This document shows positions 52,380 through 61,235 of a stretch of 64,000 nucleotides of DNA, one piece after another; position 1 is the stretch's first letter; each line of letters begins with the position of its first letter. The stretch spans positions 16,426-80,425 of the forward strand of contig JAPPFL010000005.1 of the NCBI GenBank assembly GCA_028823855.1, in the 5' to 3' direction. This DNA is from Albidovulum sp. (GTDB taxonomy: Bacteria > Pseudomonadota > Alphaproteobacteria > Rhodobacterales > Rhodobacteraceae). The notes beneath the pieces are model-generated. The model did not search any database and had not been told where the DNA came from. It saw only the letters and a list, made by a program, of their open reading frames with translations. The position numbers and the translations under genes were made by a program.

Positions 52380-53304
52380 CGGAATGATCGAGAATGCTCG
52401 GTCCGTCGACCGCGCGGCGACCATCGTACTCGTCGCCGGGATGTCGTTCATTCTGATTCCTCTGGCGATCGCAGCCGTCACAGCGACGCAACCTTACGAG
52501 ACATTTATCGAGGCGGGCGGACTAAGTTTTGCGCTCGGCGGCCATTTCCTGGACAACATGGAGAAAATCCTCTCCGAAACCAAGCTCCTGCGCCAGCTGG
52601 GGAATTCGCTGGCGGTAGCGACCATCGTCGCCGTCATGAAGGTCGGCTTCTGTTTCCTTGCAGCGTATGCGCTGGTCTTTTTCGAAGGCAAATTTCGCAG
52701 AGCGCTGTTTGCGGTAATGATCGCCACGGTCATGCTACCGCTAGATCTGCGCGTGATCACGACGTACCAAATCGTAGCCAACGTAGCGATGCCGCTGAAC
52801 TGGATTCTTGACGCGACGGGCGCGAACTGGGCGATCGAAAAAGTCGCCGGATTCCGGCCTTATTTCAGGTTGAGCCTTCTGGATACGTACTTTGGCACAG
52901 CGGCTCCCATAGCGGCGAACTGCACAGCGGTATTCATCTTCCGGCAGTTCTTCCTGACTCTGCCCAAGGACTTGCCTAGGGCCGCGATCATGGACGGTGC
53001 GGGGCCGATACGGTTCATGATCGACATTGTTCTTCCGCTGTCGAAGACCCCTATCGTCGCGACTCTCCTGTTCTTCTTCGTCGGCGCCTGGACCAACTAT
53101 CTCTGGCCCCTTGTCGCAGCCTCGACCCCGGATCAGCAGACGGCGGTCGTCGGTTTGGCGCGGATTGCCGACAGCGACATCGATGAAATTCCGCAAGTTC
53201 CGCTTCTGATGGCCGGCGCGCTGTTTGTTTCGTTTATCCCGGTTGCTCTGATCGCCGTCATGCAGCGCCAAATCGTTCGTGGCCTGAACCTGTCGTCAAG
53301 GTGA
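52369..53304 (+). CDS. UgpE-type ABC transporter permease
   Basis: 311 aa with six membrane segments. Motifs: GGHFLDNMEKILSETKLLRQ, LGNSLAVATIVAVMKVGFCF, LPLDLRVITTYQIVANVAMP (MalG/UgpE signature region) and the EAA loop LPRAAIMDGAGPIRFMIDIV. The first ATG is used because GGAAAA precedes it; a second ATG at 52384 has no room for a ribosome site. The periplasmic region around residues 150-180 (DATGANWAIEKVAGFRPYFR) is longer than usual for the family. Confidence 0.9.
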   Translation: MKDSGMIENARSVDRAATIVLVAGMSFILIPLAIAAVTATQPYETFIEAGGLSFALGGHFLDNMEKILSETKLLRQLGNSLAVATIVAVMKVGFCFLAAYALVFFEGKFRRALFAVMIATVMLPLDLRVITTYQIVANVAMPLNWILDATGANWAIEKVAGFRPYFRLSLLDTYFGTAAPIAANCTAVFIFRQFFLTLPKDLPRAAIMDGAGPIRFMIDIVLPLSKTPIVATLLFFFVGAWTNYLWPLVAASTPDQQTAVVGLARIADSDIDEIPQVPLLMAGALFVSFIPVALIAVMQRQIVRGLNLSSR

Positions 53305-53307
53305 ACG

Positions 53308-54387
53308 ATGGCCGAGCGAACAAAAATCATCATTGAAAACCTATCCAAGAAATTCGGAAGCGTTGAAGCCATTTCCAGCCTGTCCGCTACATTTGACGCA
53401 TGCGCCTTTACGGTCATTCTTGGCCCGTCCGGGTGCGGAAAATCCACGCTTCTGCATGTCATCGCGGGCCTGGAAACAGCCAGCGCAGGGAAAATATTTT
53501 TCGAAGACCGAGAGGTCCAGAACCTGCCGGCCAGGGAGAGAGGCTGCGCCATGGTATTCCAAGACTATGCGCTTTATCCGCACATGAACGTCGAGGACAA
53601 TATCGGCTACGCTTTGAAGCTAGCCAAAGTTCCTAAGACTGAGCGCAGGGAACGAATTGGCCGAGTCGCTGAAGTGACGGGACTTCAATCGGTCCTTGAA
53701 CGCCGTCCCAGCCAGTTGTCGGGCGGTCAGCGGCAGCGGGTCGCCATTGCGCGAGCAATCGTGCGCGAGCCTAGGGTTTTGCTGTTTGACGAGCCATTTT
53801 CGAACCTCGATGCGCAGCTGCGCCACGATATGCGCCGCGAACTCGCCGAACTGCATCAGCGAATCGGTGCCACAAGCGTGTTCGTAACCCACGATCAGAT
53901 CGAGGCGATGACGATGGCCGACAAGATTCTCGTGATCAGCAACGGGAGAATCGAACAGTTCGGAACGCCGGACGAGGTCTATCACGCCCCGGAATCGACA
54001 TTTGTCGCCGGGTTTATCGGATCTCCGCCAATGAACCTGATCAACGGGACGGGAGACGGCGGCGCCTTCAAGCTGCGAGACGGCACCGTTCTGTCGGAAT
54101 GCGGATGGAATGGTCACGTAGTACTTGGGATCCGGCCTGAATCGGTTCGCGTGGACCGGCAGGGCGCCGTTGCGCTGAAAGTCCGATATTGCGAGAAACT
54201 CGGGTCCCACTCGATCATCTCTGCCGAGCTTGCCGACGGGCAGCCGATGCGTTTGACGACCCCGCTTGGCAGTTCCGCGGAGCCGAGTAGCGAAATTCGG
54301 GTCAACTTTCCCGCCAAGCAGCTGCATTGGTTCGACAGCGAGTCCGGCAAAGTCATCCCTAGACGATCGAACGGAATAGAATCTTGA
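53308..54387 (+). CDS. UgpC/MalK-type ABC transporter ATPase
   Basis: 359 aa. Nucleotide-binding domain: Walker A GPSGCGKST (~39-47), Q-loop MVFQDYALYPHMNVEDNIGY, signature LSGGQRQRVAIARAI, Walker B VLLFDEPFSNLD and VFVTHDQIEAMTMADKI. A C-terminal TOBE/MalK regulatory domain (~235-359) includes VLGIRPESVRV. Three bases after the permease stop; its own stop overlaps the next start (TTGA). It energises the UgpA/E-like channel. Confidence 0.92.
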   Translation: MAERTKIIIENLSKKFGSVEAISSLSATFDACAFTVILGPSGCGKSTLLHVIAGLETASAGKIFFEDREVQNLPARERGCAMVFQDYALYPHMNVEDNIGYALKLAKVPKTERRERIGRVAEVTGLQSVLERRPSQLSGGQRQRVAIARAIVREPRVLLFDEPFSNLDAQLRHDMRRELAELHQRIGATSVFVTHDQIEAMTMADKILVISNGRIEQFGTPDEVYHAPESTFVAGFIGSPPMNLINGTGDGGAFKLRDGTVLSECGWNGHVVLGIRPESVRVDRQGAVALKVRYCEKLGSHSIISAELADGQPMRLTTPLGSSAEPSSEIRVNFPAKQLHWFDSESGKVIPRRSNGIES

Positions 54388-55226
54388 CAAGCTATGGCGA
54401 CTTTATTCGCAGTTCCGGGCGGCGAACCGCGATAGCGGCCCACCGAGGCGCGTGGCGCAATGCGCCGGAAAACAGCATAGGGGCGCTGGAGGCTGCGATT
54501 TCCATGGGATGCGAAATCATGGAGACCGATGTTCGGCGCAGCAGAGACGGAATACTCTTCCACCTGCACGATCCGACGCTCGATCGCATGACGGGCGCAA
54601 GCGGGACGGCGAAGGATCTGCCCATGTCCGAGTTAAGGGAATTGCGTCTTCGAACGCGGATGGGAGGCTCCGACGCGCCCGAAACGTGCCAGACCATTCC
54701 TACTCTCGACGATTTGCTGGAAGTGGCGAAGGGCAGGATCTTTCTCGATCTTGACGTAAAGCATCCCTGGCTTTTCGACGATGTAGGAGCATGCGTGCGC
54801 CGGCACCGGATGCAAGACCAGATCAATCTCAAATCCAAATTGAGAACCCCCGAAGATCTCACAGCCTTGCAAGCCTTGCAAGCAAGCTACTGCACACTTG
54901 TCATGCCCCAAATCCACTTTTGCCGCGAAGATGCCGACATGCTTTTCGAACTGATGACGCAGTTGGGTCCACCCATGGTGGAAGCAAAGTTCGATTTTCT
55001 GGAGACGTTGGCTTCGCGCGCTTCCAAGTTCCGCAGCAAGGGCGTTTCCGTATGGGCCAATACCTTAGATGAGGTTGCATGCTGCGGTCTGGACGACTCG
55101 AAAGCATTGCAGGATCCGGAATCCGTGTGGGGCGCGCTAAATAATGCGGGTATAAGCATTATCCAAACCGACGAGCCCGAAGCCTTGAATCGATATCTGA
55201 ATGGCGCTGCAATTGTGGCCGAATGA
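54384..55226 (+). CDS. Glycerophosphodiester phosphodiesterase (UgpQ-like)
   Basis: 280 aa, cytoplasmic (no signal peptide), starting at TTG in a TTGA overlap with the ATPase stop. GDPD motifs: AAHRGAWRNAPENSIGALEA (catalytic HRG and PENS), METDVRRSRDGILFHLHDPT (metal-binding E, D and catalytic H) and LDLDVKHP. It hydrolyses imported glycerophosphodiesters to glycerol-3-phosphate plus alcohol. With inositol genes next door, glycerophosphoinositol is an attractive substrate (inference). ATGA overlap with the following pseudogene. Confidence 0.88.
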   Translation: MTSYGDFIRSSGRRTAIAAHRGAWRNAPENSIGALEAAISMGCEIMETDVRRSRDGILFHLHDPTLDRMTGASGTAKDLPMSELRELRLRTRMGGSDAPETCQTIPTLDDLLEVAKGRIFLDLDVKHPWLFDDVGACVRRHRMQDQINLKSKLRTPEDLTALQALQASYCTLVMPQIHFCREDADMLFELMTQLGPPMVEAKFDFLETLASRASKFRSKGVSVWANTLDEVACCGLDDSKALQDPESVWGALNNAGISIIQTDEPEALNRYLNGAAIVAE

Positions 55227-55984
55227 CGATTTCGACTGCAATCGGGACGGCGCCGGCCCGGACACCGAGAGAGCCGGCAAGAAAGGAGATTCTGTCGCGT
55301 CTGCGGTGTTTTGCGAAATTCGCCGCAAAAAGCAGGTCTCGATCGACGGATCTGTTCACGATTTCGGACCGGCGATCCGAGGTTCGCATCTATGAATGCA
55401 TTTTGGACGCCATTTCCGACGACGCGGTCATTGATGTCGAAGCCGCGGCAGACGAACCATCGCAATTGAATCGAATAGCGGACGGGGAAGCCGCAGTCTT
55501 TGGCGACCCGCTAGACGGAACTTGGAACTTTGTGGAGGGATTGCCGCTTTTCGGCAGCAAGCCGTCAGTCGCGGAGCTTGGGCAATCAATGTTTGGAGTT
55601 CCGTGCGAACTACCTATGGACGACTCGATTTCGGCGCATTTGAGCCGCTGCTCGGAATTCCTGGCGGCTGACGGAAGGATGACACTTGCGCAAACCGGAT
55701 AGCAAGTCGCAATTTATTGCATGGCCGGGCTTTTTCCGCCTTTCCTGTTCACCGATGCGGAACGCCGTAAATTGGCTTGGAAGTTCCGAGTATTCGATCG
55801 TGCGCTTTCCCATGGGCATTCCATTCGCGAATTTCGGCTGCCTGCGGAAAGCGACGTCGATTTCTTCCCTACTGGCAGGTTGACGCCATGGGACAACGCG
55901 GCGGGAGAATTCGTTTATCGGGAGGCTGGAGGGCACTCGGCGATACTCGCGGAGGGATCGGAAAACCGGCCAGCTTTTAGCTAA
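55223..55984 (+). pseudogene. Inositol monophosphatase family, frameshifted remnant
   Basis: Starts in an ATGA overlap with the diesterase gene. The first frame keeps a degraded N-terminus and the metal-binding motif GDPLDGTWNFVEGLPLFGS (near 55502-55558) before decaying. Around 55700 another frame continues with LTPWDNAAGEFVYREAGGHS, the C-terminal W-D-x-A-A-G motif of the family (aspartate metal ligand). About 250 codons remain, spread over two frames and with poor middle sequence. Enzymes of this family dephosphorylate inositol phosphates or similar sugar phosphates. Its place in the operon fits the diesterase product, but this copy looks dead. Confidence 0.75.
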
Positions 55985-56281
55985 AGCGTTCTGCTTCTAG
56001 TGCCTCACCCAGCAGCTGGAGTTTACTTGGCGAACAATTCGAGGATATTTTTGCGCGACCAAATCGGTATGCGACAATGATAGCGCGGATGGGCGTTGCA
56101 GCGCGATACCGTAACGCACGATGGCATTTTTGCCGTAATTGGCATATTGTGGAAAAAAGGTGAATAAGGCGGAATTCCTGAATTACGGCTATCGAGGCGA
56201 CTTGGTCGCCGCGCCAAGTTTCAAGTCGCGCAGATTGAGTGACGCCAGTCCGGAACAACCGCTAGCTGAAGGGCGAATGCA

Positions 56282-57931
56282 ATGGATATCCTAACGCTGC
56301 TACTTAATGCGACAGGCGCTACGATGCTTCTTTTGTTCGGGGTCAAAACTGTTCAGATGGGCGTCGAGCGCAGTTTCGGATCCTCGTTCCGGAGCGTTTT
56401 CTCCGGAAAGAAGAGCAAACTCCAAGCCGCCGTCGCGGGTCTGGTCATGGCCGTGGTTCTCCAAAGCTCCGCGGCAGTCGCCCTTTTGTCCGTGAGCTTC
56501 GTCGGAGCCGCAATTCTTGACTTTTCGGCCGCTTTCGCTGCGGTCTTAGGAGCGGACCTGGGATCCGCGCTAGTCGTTCAATTGCTATCGTTTCGACTAG
56601 AATGGCTCGTTCCATTGCTACTTGCGGCAGGCGGATGGCTTTTCGTGTATTCGACGCGAAACCAGCCGCGCCAGGCCGGTCGGCTTCTACTTGGCGTTGC
56701 GCTGATTCTCATTTCTCTCGGCTTCTTGAGGGATGCGTTCGAACCGGTCAGGAACAGCGGCTTCCTTCCCTTGGTCGCTGCCTATCTCGAGCGAGACTTC
56801 GTGGCTGCCTTCCTAGTGGGAGCCGGTTTGACATTTTTAATGCATTCCAGCGTTGCAGCAATTCTGATGTTCATTACCTTGGTCAATCTTGGCACTATTC
56901 CGTTCGATGCCGGCCTGTCATTAGTCTTAGGCGCCAATCTTGGAAGTTCGCTTTTGCCTATCTGGCTTTCCCGCAAATTCGAACCCTTGGCGCGAAGGGT
57001 TACCTATGCCAATTTGGCTGTCCGGGGATCGTTTGCCGTTATTGCGCTCGTCGCGATCCAAAACTTGGGTCTCGTTCCATCGTTCTTCTACGAGAATCCA
57101 GCCCAGGGCCTGATATTCGCGCATCTTCTGTTCAACGCGATTCTTATGATGTTTATTCCATTTCTGGGATTTCTTGAACGCCCTGTCGCCTTGCTACTGC
57201 CCGAGCGACGCCTGAACGCTCGCCAAATCCGGCGTTTAGAGGAAATCAACTGCCTAGATTCGAATGTCATTGATTCTCCAAATCTAGCTCTGGCTAGCGT
57301 TCGTCGCGAAATTCTACGAATGTCGCAGATCGTGACAGCGATGGCCAACCCGATTCTTGATCTTTATCGCGATGGCGACATTGATGGCTTGAAGCAGGTG
57401 CGCGCGATGGACGCTCAGTTGAACCGAGCGCTCGCTGATATTCGCAGGTATGTGGCCGCGCTGCCGTTCGAGAAAATGACAAAGTCGGAGAAAAGGCTTG
57501 CACGGGACTTGACGGAGGTCGCCGTCGATTTAGAAGCCGCCGGCGATATCGTGTCGAAACAGCTGGTTCGATTTGCGGAGCTTGTGGACAAGAAAAAAAT
57601 ACGGTTTTCCGACGAAGGCTGGGCCGAGCTTGCAGAATTGTACTCCAAGGTAACGGACAATATGGCTCTTGCTTTTGGCACGCTGGCAACCGATGACGTT
57701 GAGATCGCGCGCTATGTCGTTGAAGAGAAGGCGGAGGTCCGGAAAATGGAGCGGATCAGCCGAAAGCGGCATTTCAAGAGATTGCGGCAAGGGCTGGATG
57801 AGAGCTTCGAGAGCAGCGACATGCATCTGGAAACGCTTCGCGCCCTCAAGGATCTCAATTCGAAGGTGGCCGCGGTTTCTTATCCAGTTCTGTTGCGTGA
57901 GGGTCAGTTGAGGGACACTCGCCTCGTATAG
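56282..57931 (+). CDS. Na+/phosphate cotransporter with PhoU-like domain
   Basis: 549 aa. Residues 1-~310 are membrane: LLNATGATMLLLFGVKTVQM, the first family repeat with VLQSSAAVALLSVSFVGAAI (QSS motif), and the inverted second repeat with FLMHSSVAAILMFITLVNLG (HSS in place of QSS) and LVLGANLGSSLLPI. Residues ~330-549 are helical and PhoU-like (DLTEVAVDLEAAGDIVSKQL). The NptA/YjbB family moves inorganic phosphate with sodium, inwards or outwards. Beside phosphodiester uptake genes it could export surplus phosphate or import it. Confidence 0.87.
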   Translation: MDILTLLLNATGATMLLLFGVKTVQMGVERSFGSSFRSVFSGKKSKLQAAVAGLVMAVVLQSSAAVALLSVSFVGAAILDFSAAFAAVLGADLGSALVVQLLSFRLEWLVPLLLAAGGWLFVYSTRNQPRQAGRLLLGVALILISLGFLRDAFEPVRNSGFLPLVAAYLERDFVAAFLVGAGLTFLMHSSVAAILMFITLVNLGTIPFDAGLSLVLGANLGSSLLPIWLSRKFEPLARRVTYANLAVRGSFAVIALVAIQNLGLVPSFFYENPAQGLIFAHLLFNAILMMFIPFLGFLERPVALLLPERRLNARQIRRLEEINCLDSNVIDSPNLALASVRREILRMSQIVTAMANPILDLYRDGDIDGLKQVRAMDAQLNRALADIRRYVAALPFEKMTKSEKRLARDLTEVAVDLEAAGDIVSKQLVRFAELVDKKKIRFSDEGWAELAELYSKVTDNMALAFGTLATDDVEIARYVVEEKAEVRKMERISRKRHFKRLRQGLDESFESSDMHLETLRALKDLNSKVAAVSYPVLLREGQLRDTRLV

Positions 57932-57952
57932 CTAGCGAGTCGACGGTTTTTT
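57917..57952 (+). terminator. Possible intrinsic terminator after the phosphate transporter gene
   Basis: ACTCGC (57917-57922) pairs exactly with GCGAGT (57935-57940) across the stop codon. Six bases later comes TTTTTT (57947-57952). The gap between stem and T-run makes it a mediocre terminator. Confidence 0.4.
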
Positions 57953-58095
57953 GATCAGAGGCGATCGCCATGGGCTGATGCACGGCCGACGATCGAATTG
58001 GGCGCGCATCGCGAGATCATCGGGTAATTGCTGCAAGATACCCGCGAGTTTCTCCGGCTTGAAACCTATCGCGATCAGGAAAACCGCGCCGTGGG

Positions 58096-59334
58096 TCAAT
58101 GGCCGGTCCCGATGGCTTTCGCCGTGCGACTCAACTCTTCGCGAGGCGCAGTTAGATAGGTTTGCGAAAGAACATCAAGATAAGTCCCTTTAAGAACGAG
58201 ATCGCCCTCGATCTGCGAAAGCTCTAGCCGGATGCTCTCGAATATGCTCGGTAGAAGGGACGCTTTCACGTATTTCGCAATCGCGGCTCGGAAGGGCGAT
58301 CCGAAAGCGGCATATTCGTCGCCGATAACCACCATGTCGGGATTAACGAAATTGATGCAGTTGGTAATTCCTTGCGCGAGATAGCGCGCGACGCGGTCCA
58401 CCTCGGCCACCGCAAGCGAGTCGCCGTCGTGAAAGGCGGCGGTAACGTCGTCGAAGCGCGCTTCCGAAGTCAGCGATGTTTCCGTGTTTCCGTCCGCGTA
58501 TTCGCGCACATCGCGGAGAAGCGCGATGCGAGAGGTGAACAGCTCAAGACAGCCGTGATTGCCGCACTTGCATCGCGGTCCGTTAACGTCGATTGAGGTA
58601 TGCCCGAGTTCTCCGGCTAGCCCGAGGCTTCCGCGATAGACTTCGCCATTCGTCACCAGCGCCGAGCCGATGCCCTGCCCGGCCGAGATGTAGAGCAACA
58701 CCTTGGCGCCGGACGGCTTCGCCTGCGTACGCCAGACGGTAAGCGCGGCCGCCTTGGCATCGTGGATTGAGTAGACCGGTATCGCGCTGTATCGCTCGCG
58801 GAGCGAACGTACGAGATCGAAGGCCTGCCAGTCCGGGCTCTCGGTCATCAGGATCACGCGCTCGTCGCGTTCGAGGAATGGGCCCGGTACCGCGACGCCC
58901 ATGCCGTCGATTTGCGGGTTCCGGGCAATAATCCGGTCCACGCAGGCCGCAATCTGGTCAAAGGTCTGGGCGGGAGGCTGGTTCTTTAAGATCTGACTCC
59001 CGGTTTCCTCCATCGTCTCGCCGGCCAAGCTGTATAGCCCGACCGAAAAATTGCGCCGCTGAAGGCGGACGCAGATAATGGAACGACCGCTGCATGCGAA
59101 ACTCAGGCTGATCGAACGGCGGCCGCGGCCGCCCTTCCTGAAGCCTATTTCTTCTACTATGCCGTCCTCGACCAGGACGCTGATCGCGCGGGTGACGGTT
59201 GCCTGGTCGAGTCCGGTGGCCACGCTAATGTCCTTGCGAGAACAGGGTCCGAATTCTTGCATCGCCGAAAGGATGACTCGACGGTTGAACTCCTGCACGT
59301 TGCCGATGGACAAGCCCTTCTGTCCCGGTTTCAT
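58096..59334 (-). CDS. ROK-family transcriptional regulator with intact zinc motif
   Basis: 412 aa. N-terminal winged helix-turn-helix (NRRVILSAMQEFGPCSRKDI, then SVATGLDQATVTRAISVLVE). The ROK domain has YISAGQGIGSALVTNGEVYR and the complete zinc motif GELGHTSIDVNGPRCKCGNHGCLE in parts: the histidine followed by C-K-C-G-N-H-G-C. It resembles NagC/XylR-type repressors that respond to a sugar or sugar phosphate. It lies on the same strand as the PfkB kinase, GH32-like enzyme and sugar-binding protein, which are its probable regulon. Confidence 0.88.
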   Translation of the reverse strand: MKPGQKGLSIGNVQEFNRRVILSAMQEFGPCSRKDISVATGLDQATVTRAISVLVEDGIVEEIGFRKGGRGRRSISLSFACSGRSIICVRLQRRNFSVGLYSLAGETMEETGSQILKNQPPAQTFDQIAACVDRIIARNPQIDGMGVAVPGPFLERDERVILMTESPDWQAFDLVRSLRERYSAIPVYSIHDAKAAALTVWRTQAKPSGAKVLLYISAGQGIGSALVTNGEVYRGSLGLAGELGHTSIDVNGPRCKCGNHGCLELFTSRIALLRDVREYADGNTETSLTSEARFDDVTAAFHDGDSLAVAEVDRVARYLAQGITNCINFVNPDMVVIGDEYAAFGSPFRAAIAKYVKASLLPSIFESIRLELSQIEGDLVLKGTYLDVLSQTYLTAPREELSRTAKAIGTGH

Positions 59335-59870
59335 CTACCGCTCCCGATCGCAAACGCTGCGAACAGAATAGAGATATTATTGCGAACTGCAAATTTATTG
59401 CGCTTGCAGCGAATTGCATGCCGCATCGCCGGCCGCGGACTCTGGCGAATTCACTGATAGGGTCTAGTTGCACCTTTAGCGTTGCAGAGCCCAAGGAGTT
59501 GTTGGCGCGGGATTTCCTTTGGCGCGCCAAGTTGCAGCAGACCGACGCTGCACGCGGCGCAACGGCGACCGTACGGCATTTGCTTCGTCTTCCGCTATGT
59601 TCCAACGAGATGAGATTTCGGTAGTATTCATTTGCGCGCTAAGCCTCGAGGCACCAAAGCGCGTATTTGAGACAAAGTACCCTTGAGTTGCGCACCGCGG
59701 CTCTTCGAGACCAAGGGATTCCAAATTATTTGCCAGCGGAAATCGTTGAGCGATGGTCAATTCGTGCGAAGCCTAAAGTCCCGCAGCGAAATTTACATTT
59801 GAAAGTTCGCTGTCCTCGTCCGGACATTGGCGAGCGCTTCCTCCGGCGAGGCAAGAGCTCCAGGGCGGCT
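59335..59870. other. Gene-free stretch
   Basis: About 0.5 kb without a supported gene, between the ROK regulator and the sugar kinase gene. It should hold the promoter of the ROK gene. Confidence 0.4.
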
Positions 59871-60719
59871 TCAGCTATTCATATGCCCGCGCGTGCCAAG
59901 CGCGTTGCAGGAGTGCGCGGCGCACCGGTTGGCGCGCTCGAGCGCGGCGACGAAGTCCGAGGTCTCGCAGAAGGCGTGGCAAAATGCGCCGTGAAAAATG
60001 TCGCCTGCGCCAAGCGTGTCGACGACATGTACTTCCAGAGCCTGAATCTCGCCCCGTCGGGCGCCGTCTTGCCAAATCACCCCGCGCGACCCGCGGGTCA
60101 TCGCCCAGCGCTCAATGCCGAGCGCGGCGCACTCGGCAGCGAAGGCATCCGGACCGCCAGCGTAGAAATGTTCCGAAACGATGGGGATGTCGGCGAGACG
60201 CAAATATTCCCGCGACCATTCTTTCCAGCTGCCGCCGTCGAGGATCACCGGGCCTTTGAAATCTCGGATTGCATCGCGATGCCGTCGCACGAACGCGCGT
60301 TCGTATTGGTCGAGCTGAATCAGATCGTACCCGGCGTCCAGGAGACCGGGTAGATCCCGCAGATGAATGCATTCTTCGCCTGAATCGTTGATGATCATCC
60401 GATCGCCGCTGCTGCGCGTCGAGATTACGGTAGAAATCGGGATGCGGTATTTGGAATCGGCGCAGATATTTATGGGCGTTACGTCATACCGGCGAAGGTC
60501 GTCGTAGAGAAGAGAATGGAAGGGCCCGTCATTGCCTAGGGACGAGGCTAAATGCGCTTCGCCTCCTAGATGAGCGAAGGTAACCGCCGCGTTCAGGGCC
60601 GAACCACCTGGAATAACGTCGTTTGCAAGTGCCTTGACCTTGGAGTCCGACGCGGGGAAGTCTTCGACTAGGCTTGTTAAGTCGATTACGGATCGACCTA
60701 CGAAGAGCGCCCGGCTCAC
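59871..60719 (-). CDS. PfkB-family sugar kinase
   Basis: 282 aa starting at GTG. Ribokinase/fructokinase fold: VIPGGSALNAAVTFAHLGGE (sugar-binding glycines), ISTRSSGDRMIINDSGEECI and VHVVDTLGAGDIFHGAFCHA (anion hole with catalytic aspartate). Some 30 residues shorter than a typical ribokinase, but with both signatures intact. With the GH32-like enzyme upstream on the same strand, a fructose or related sugar released by that enzyme is a reasonable substrate (inference). Confidence 0.85.
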   Translation of the reverse strand: MSRALFVGRSVIDLTSLVEDFPASDSKVKALANDVIPGGSALNAAVTFAHLGGEAHLASSLGNDGPFHSLLYDDLRRYDVTPINICADSKYRIPISTVISTRSSGDRMIINDSGEECIHLRDLPGLLDAGYDLIQLDQYERAFVRRHRDAIRDFKGPVILDGGSWKEWSREYLRLADIPIVSEHFYAGGPDAFAAECAALGIERWAMTRGSRGVIWQDGARRGEIQALEVHVVDTLGAGDIFHGAFCHAFCETSDFVAALERANRCAAHSCNALGTRGHMNS

Positions 60720-61235
60720 GCCGCTGCGATGCGTGAGTCGAGCACGCCCTCCGAGCAGCGTTGCGCCGTCGCGGCGAATACGAATATGCGTCGATAGCGG
60801 ACCTTTTGATTCCTAAGGACATTTTTGCGTTTCGCGCTCAATTTCGGCGCGCAGCGATCGATGCCGCTGCCGAAGGCGTTTCTTGTCCATTTTTTGGATC
60901 CGGAACTATGCGAGCCGCCCGCCGCCGACGAATTGATCCCGACTCGAATCGCCGAGAAGGAAGAATGCTCGTTGCTTCGCCCGTATCGTTTCAGGCGGGC
61001 GACCGACGTATCTGACAACTGTTCAGCTGGCAGTTCGGCATTGCTTGCGGTCCTACTTTCGATTGCCAAATTAAAACGGACGCTTGGGCCTGCCGGTACT
61101 TTTGCAGCCCTGCTGCCGTCTCCGGCCTCCTCCGGTTTCGAATAGTCCAAGACGGGCATGCAACATTCAGATTCGGCAGCGCGACCAAGAAGCTGCCTAA
61201 ATGAGGTCAGTCGCATGGGGATTCTTCTTTTCGGG
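60720..61235. other. Gene-free stretch between kinase and GH32-like gene
   Basis: Open frames exist on both strands but carry no motif or good ribosome site. The length suggests a lost gene between two functionally linked ones. Confidence 0.4.
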
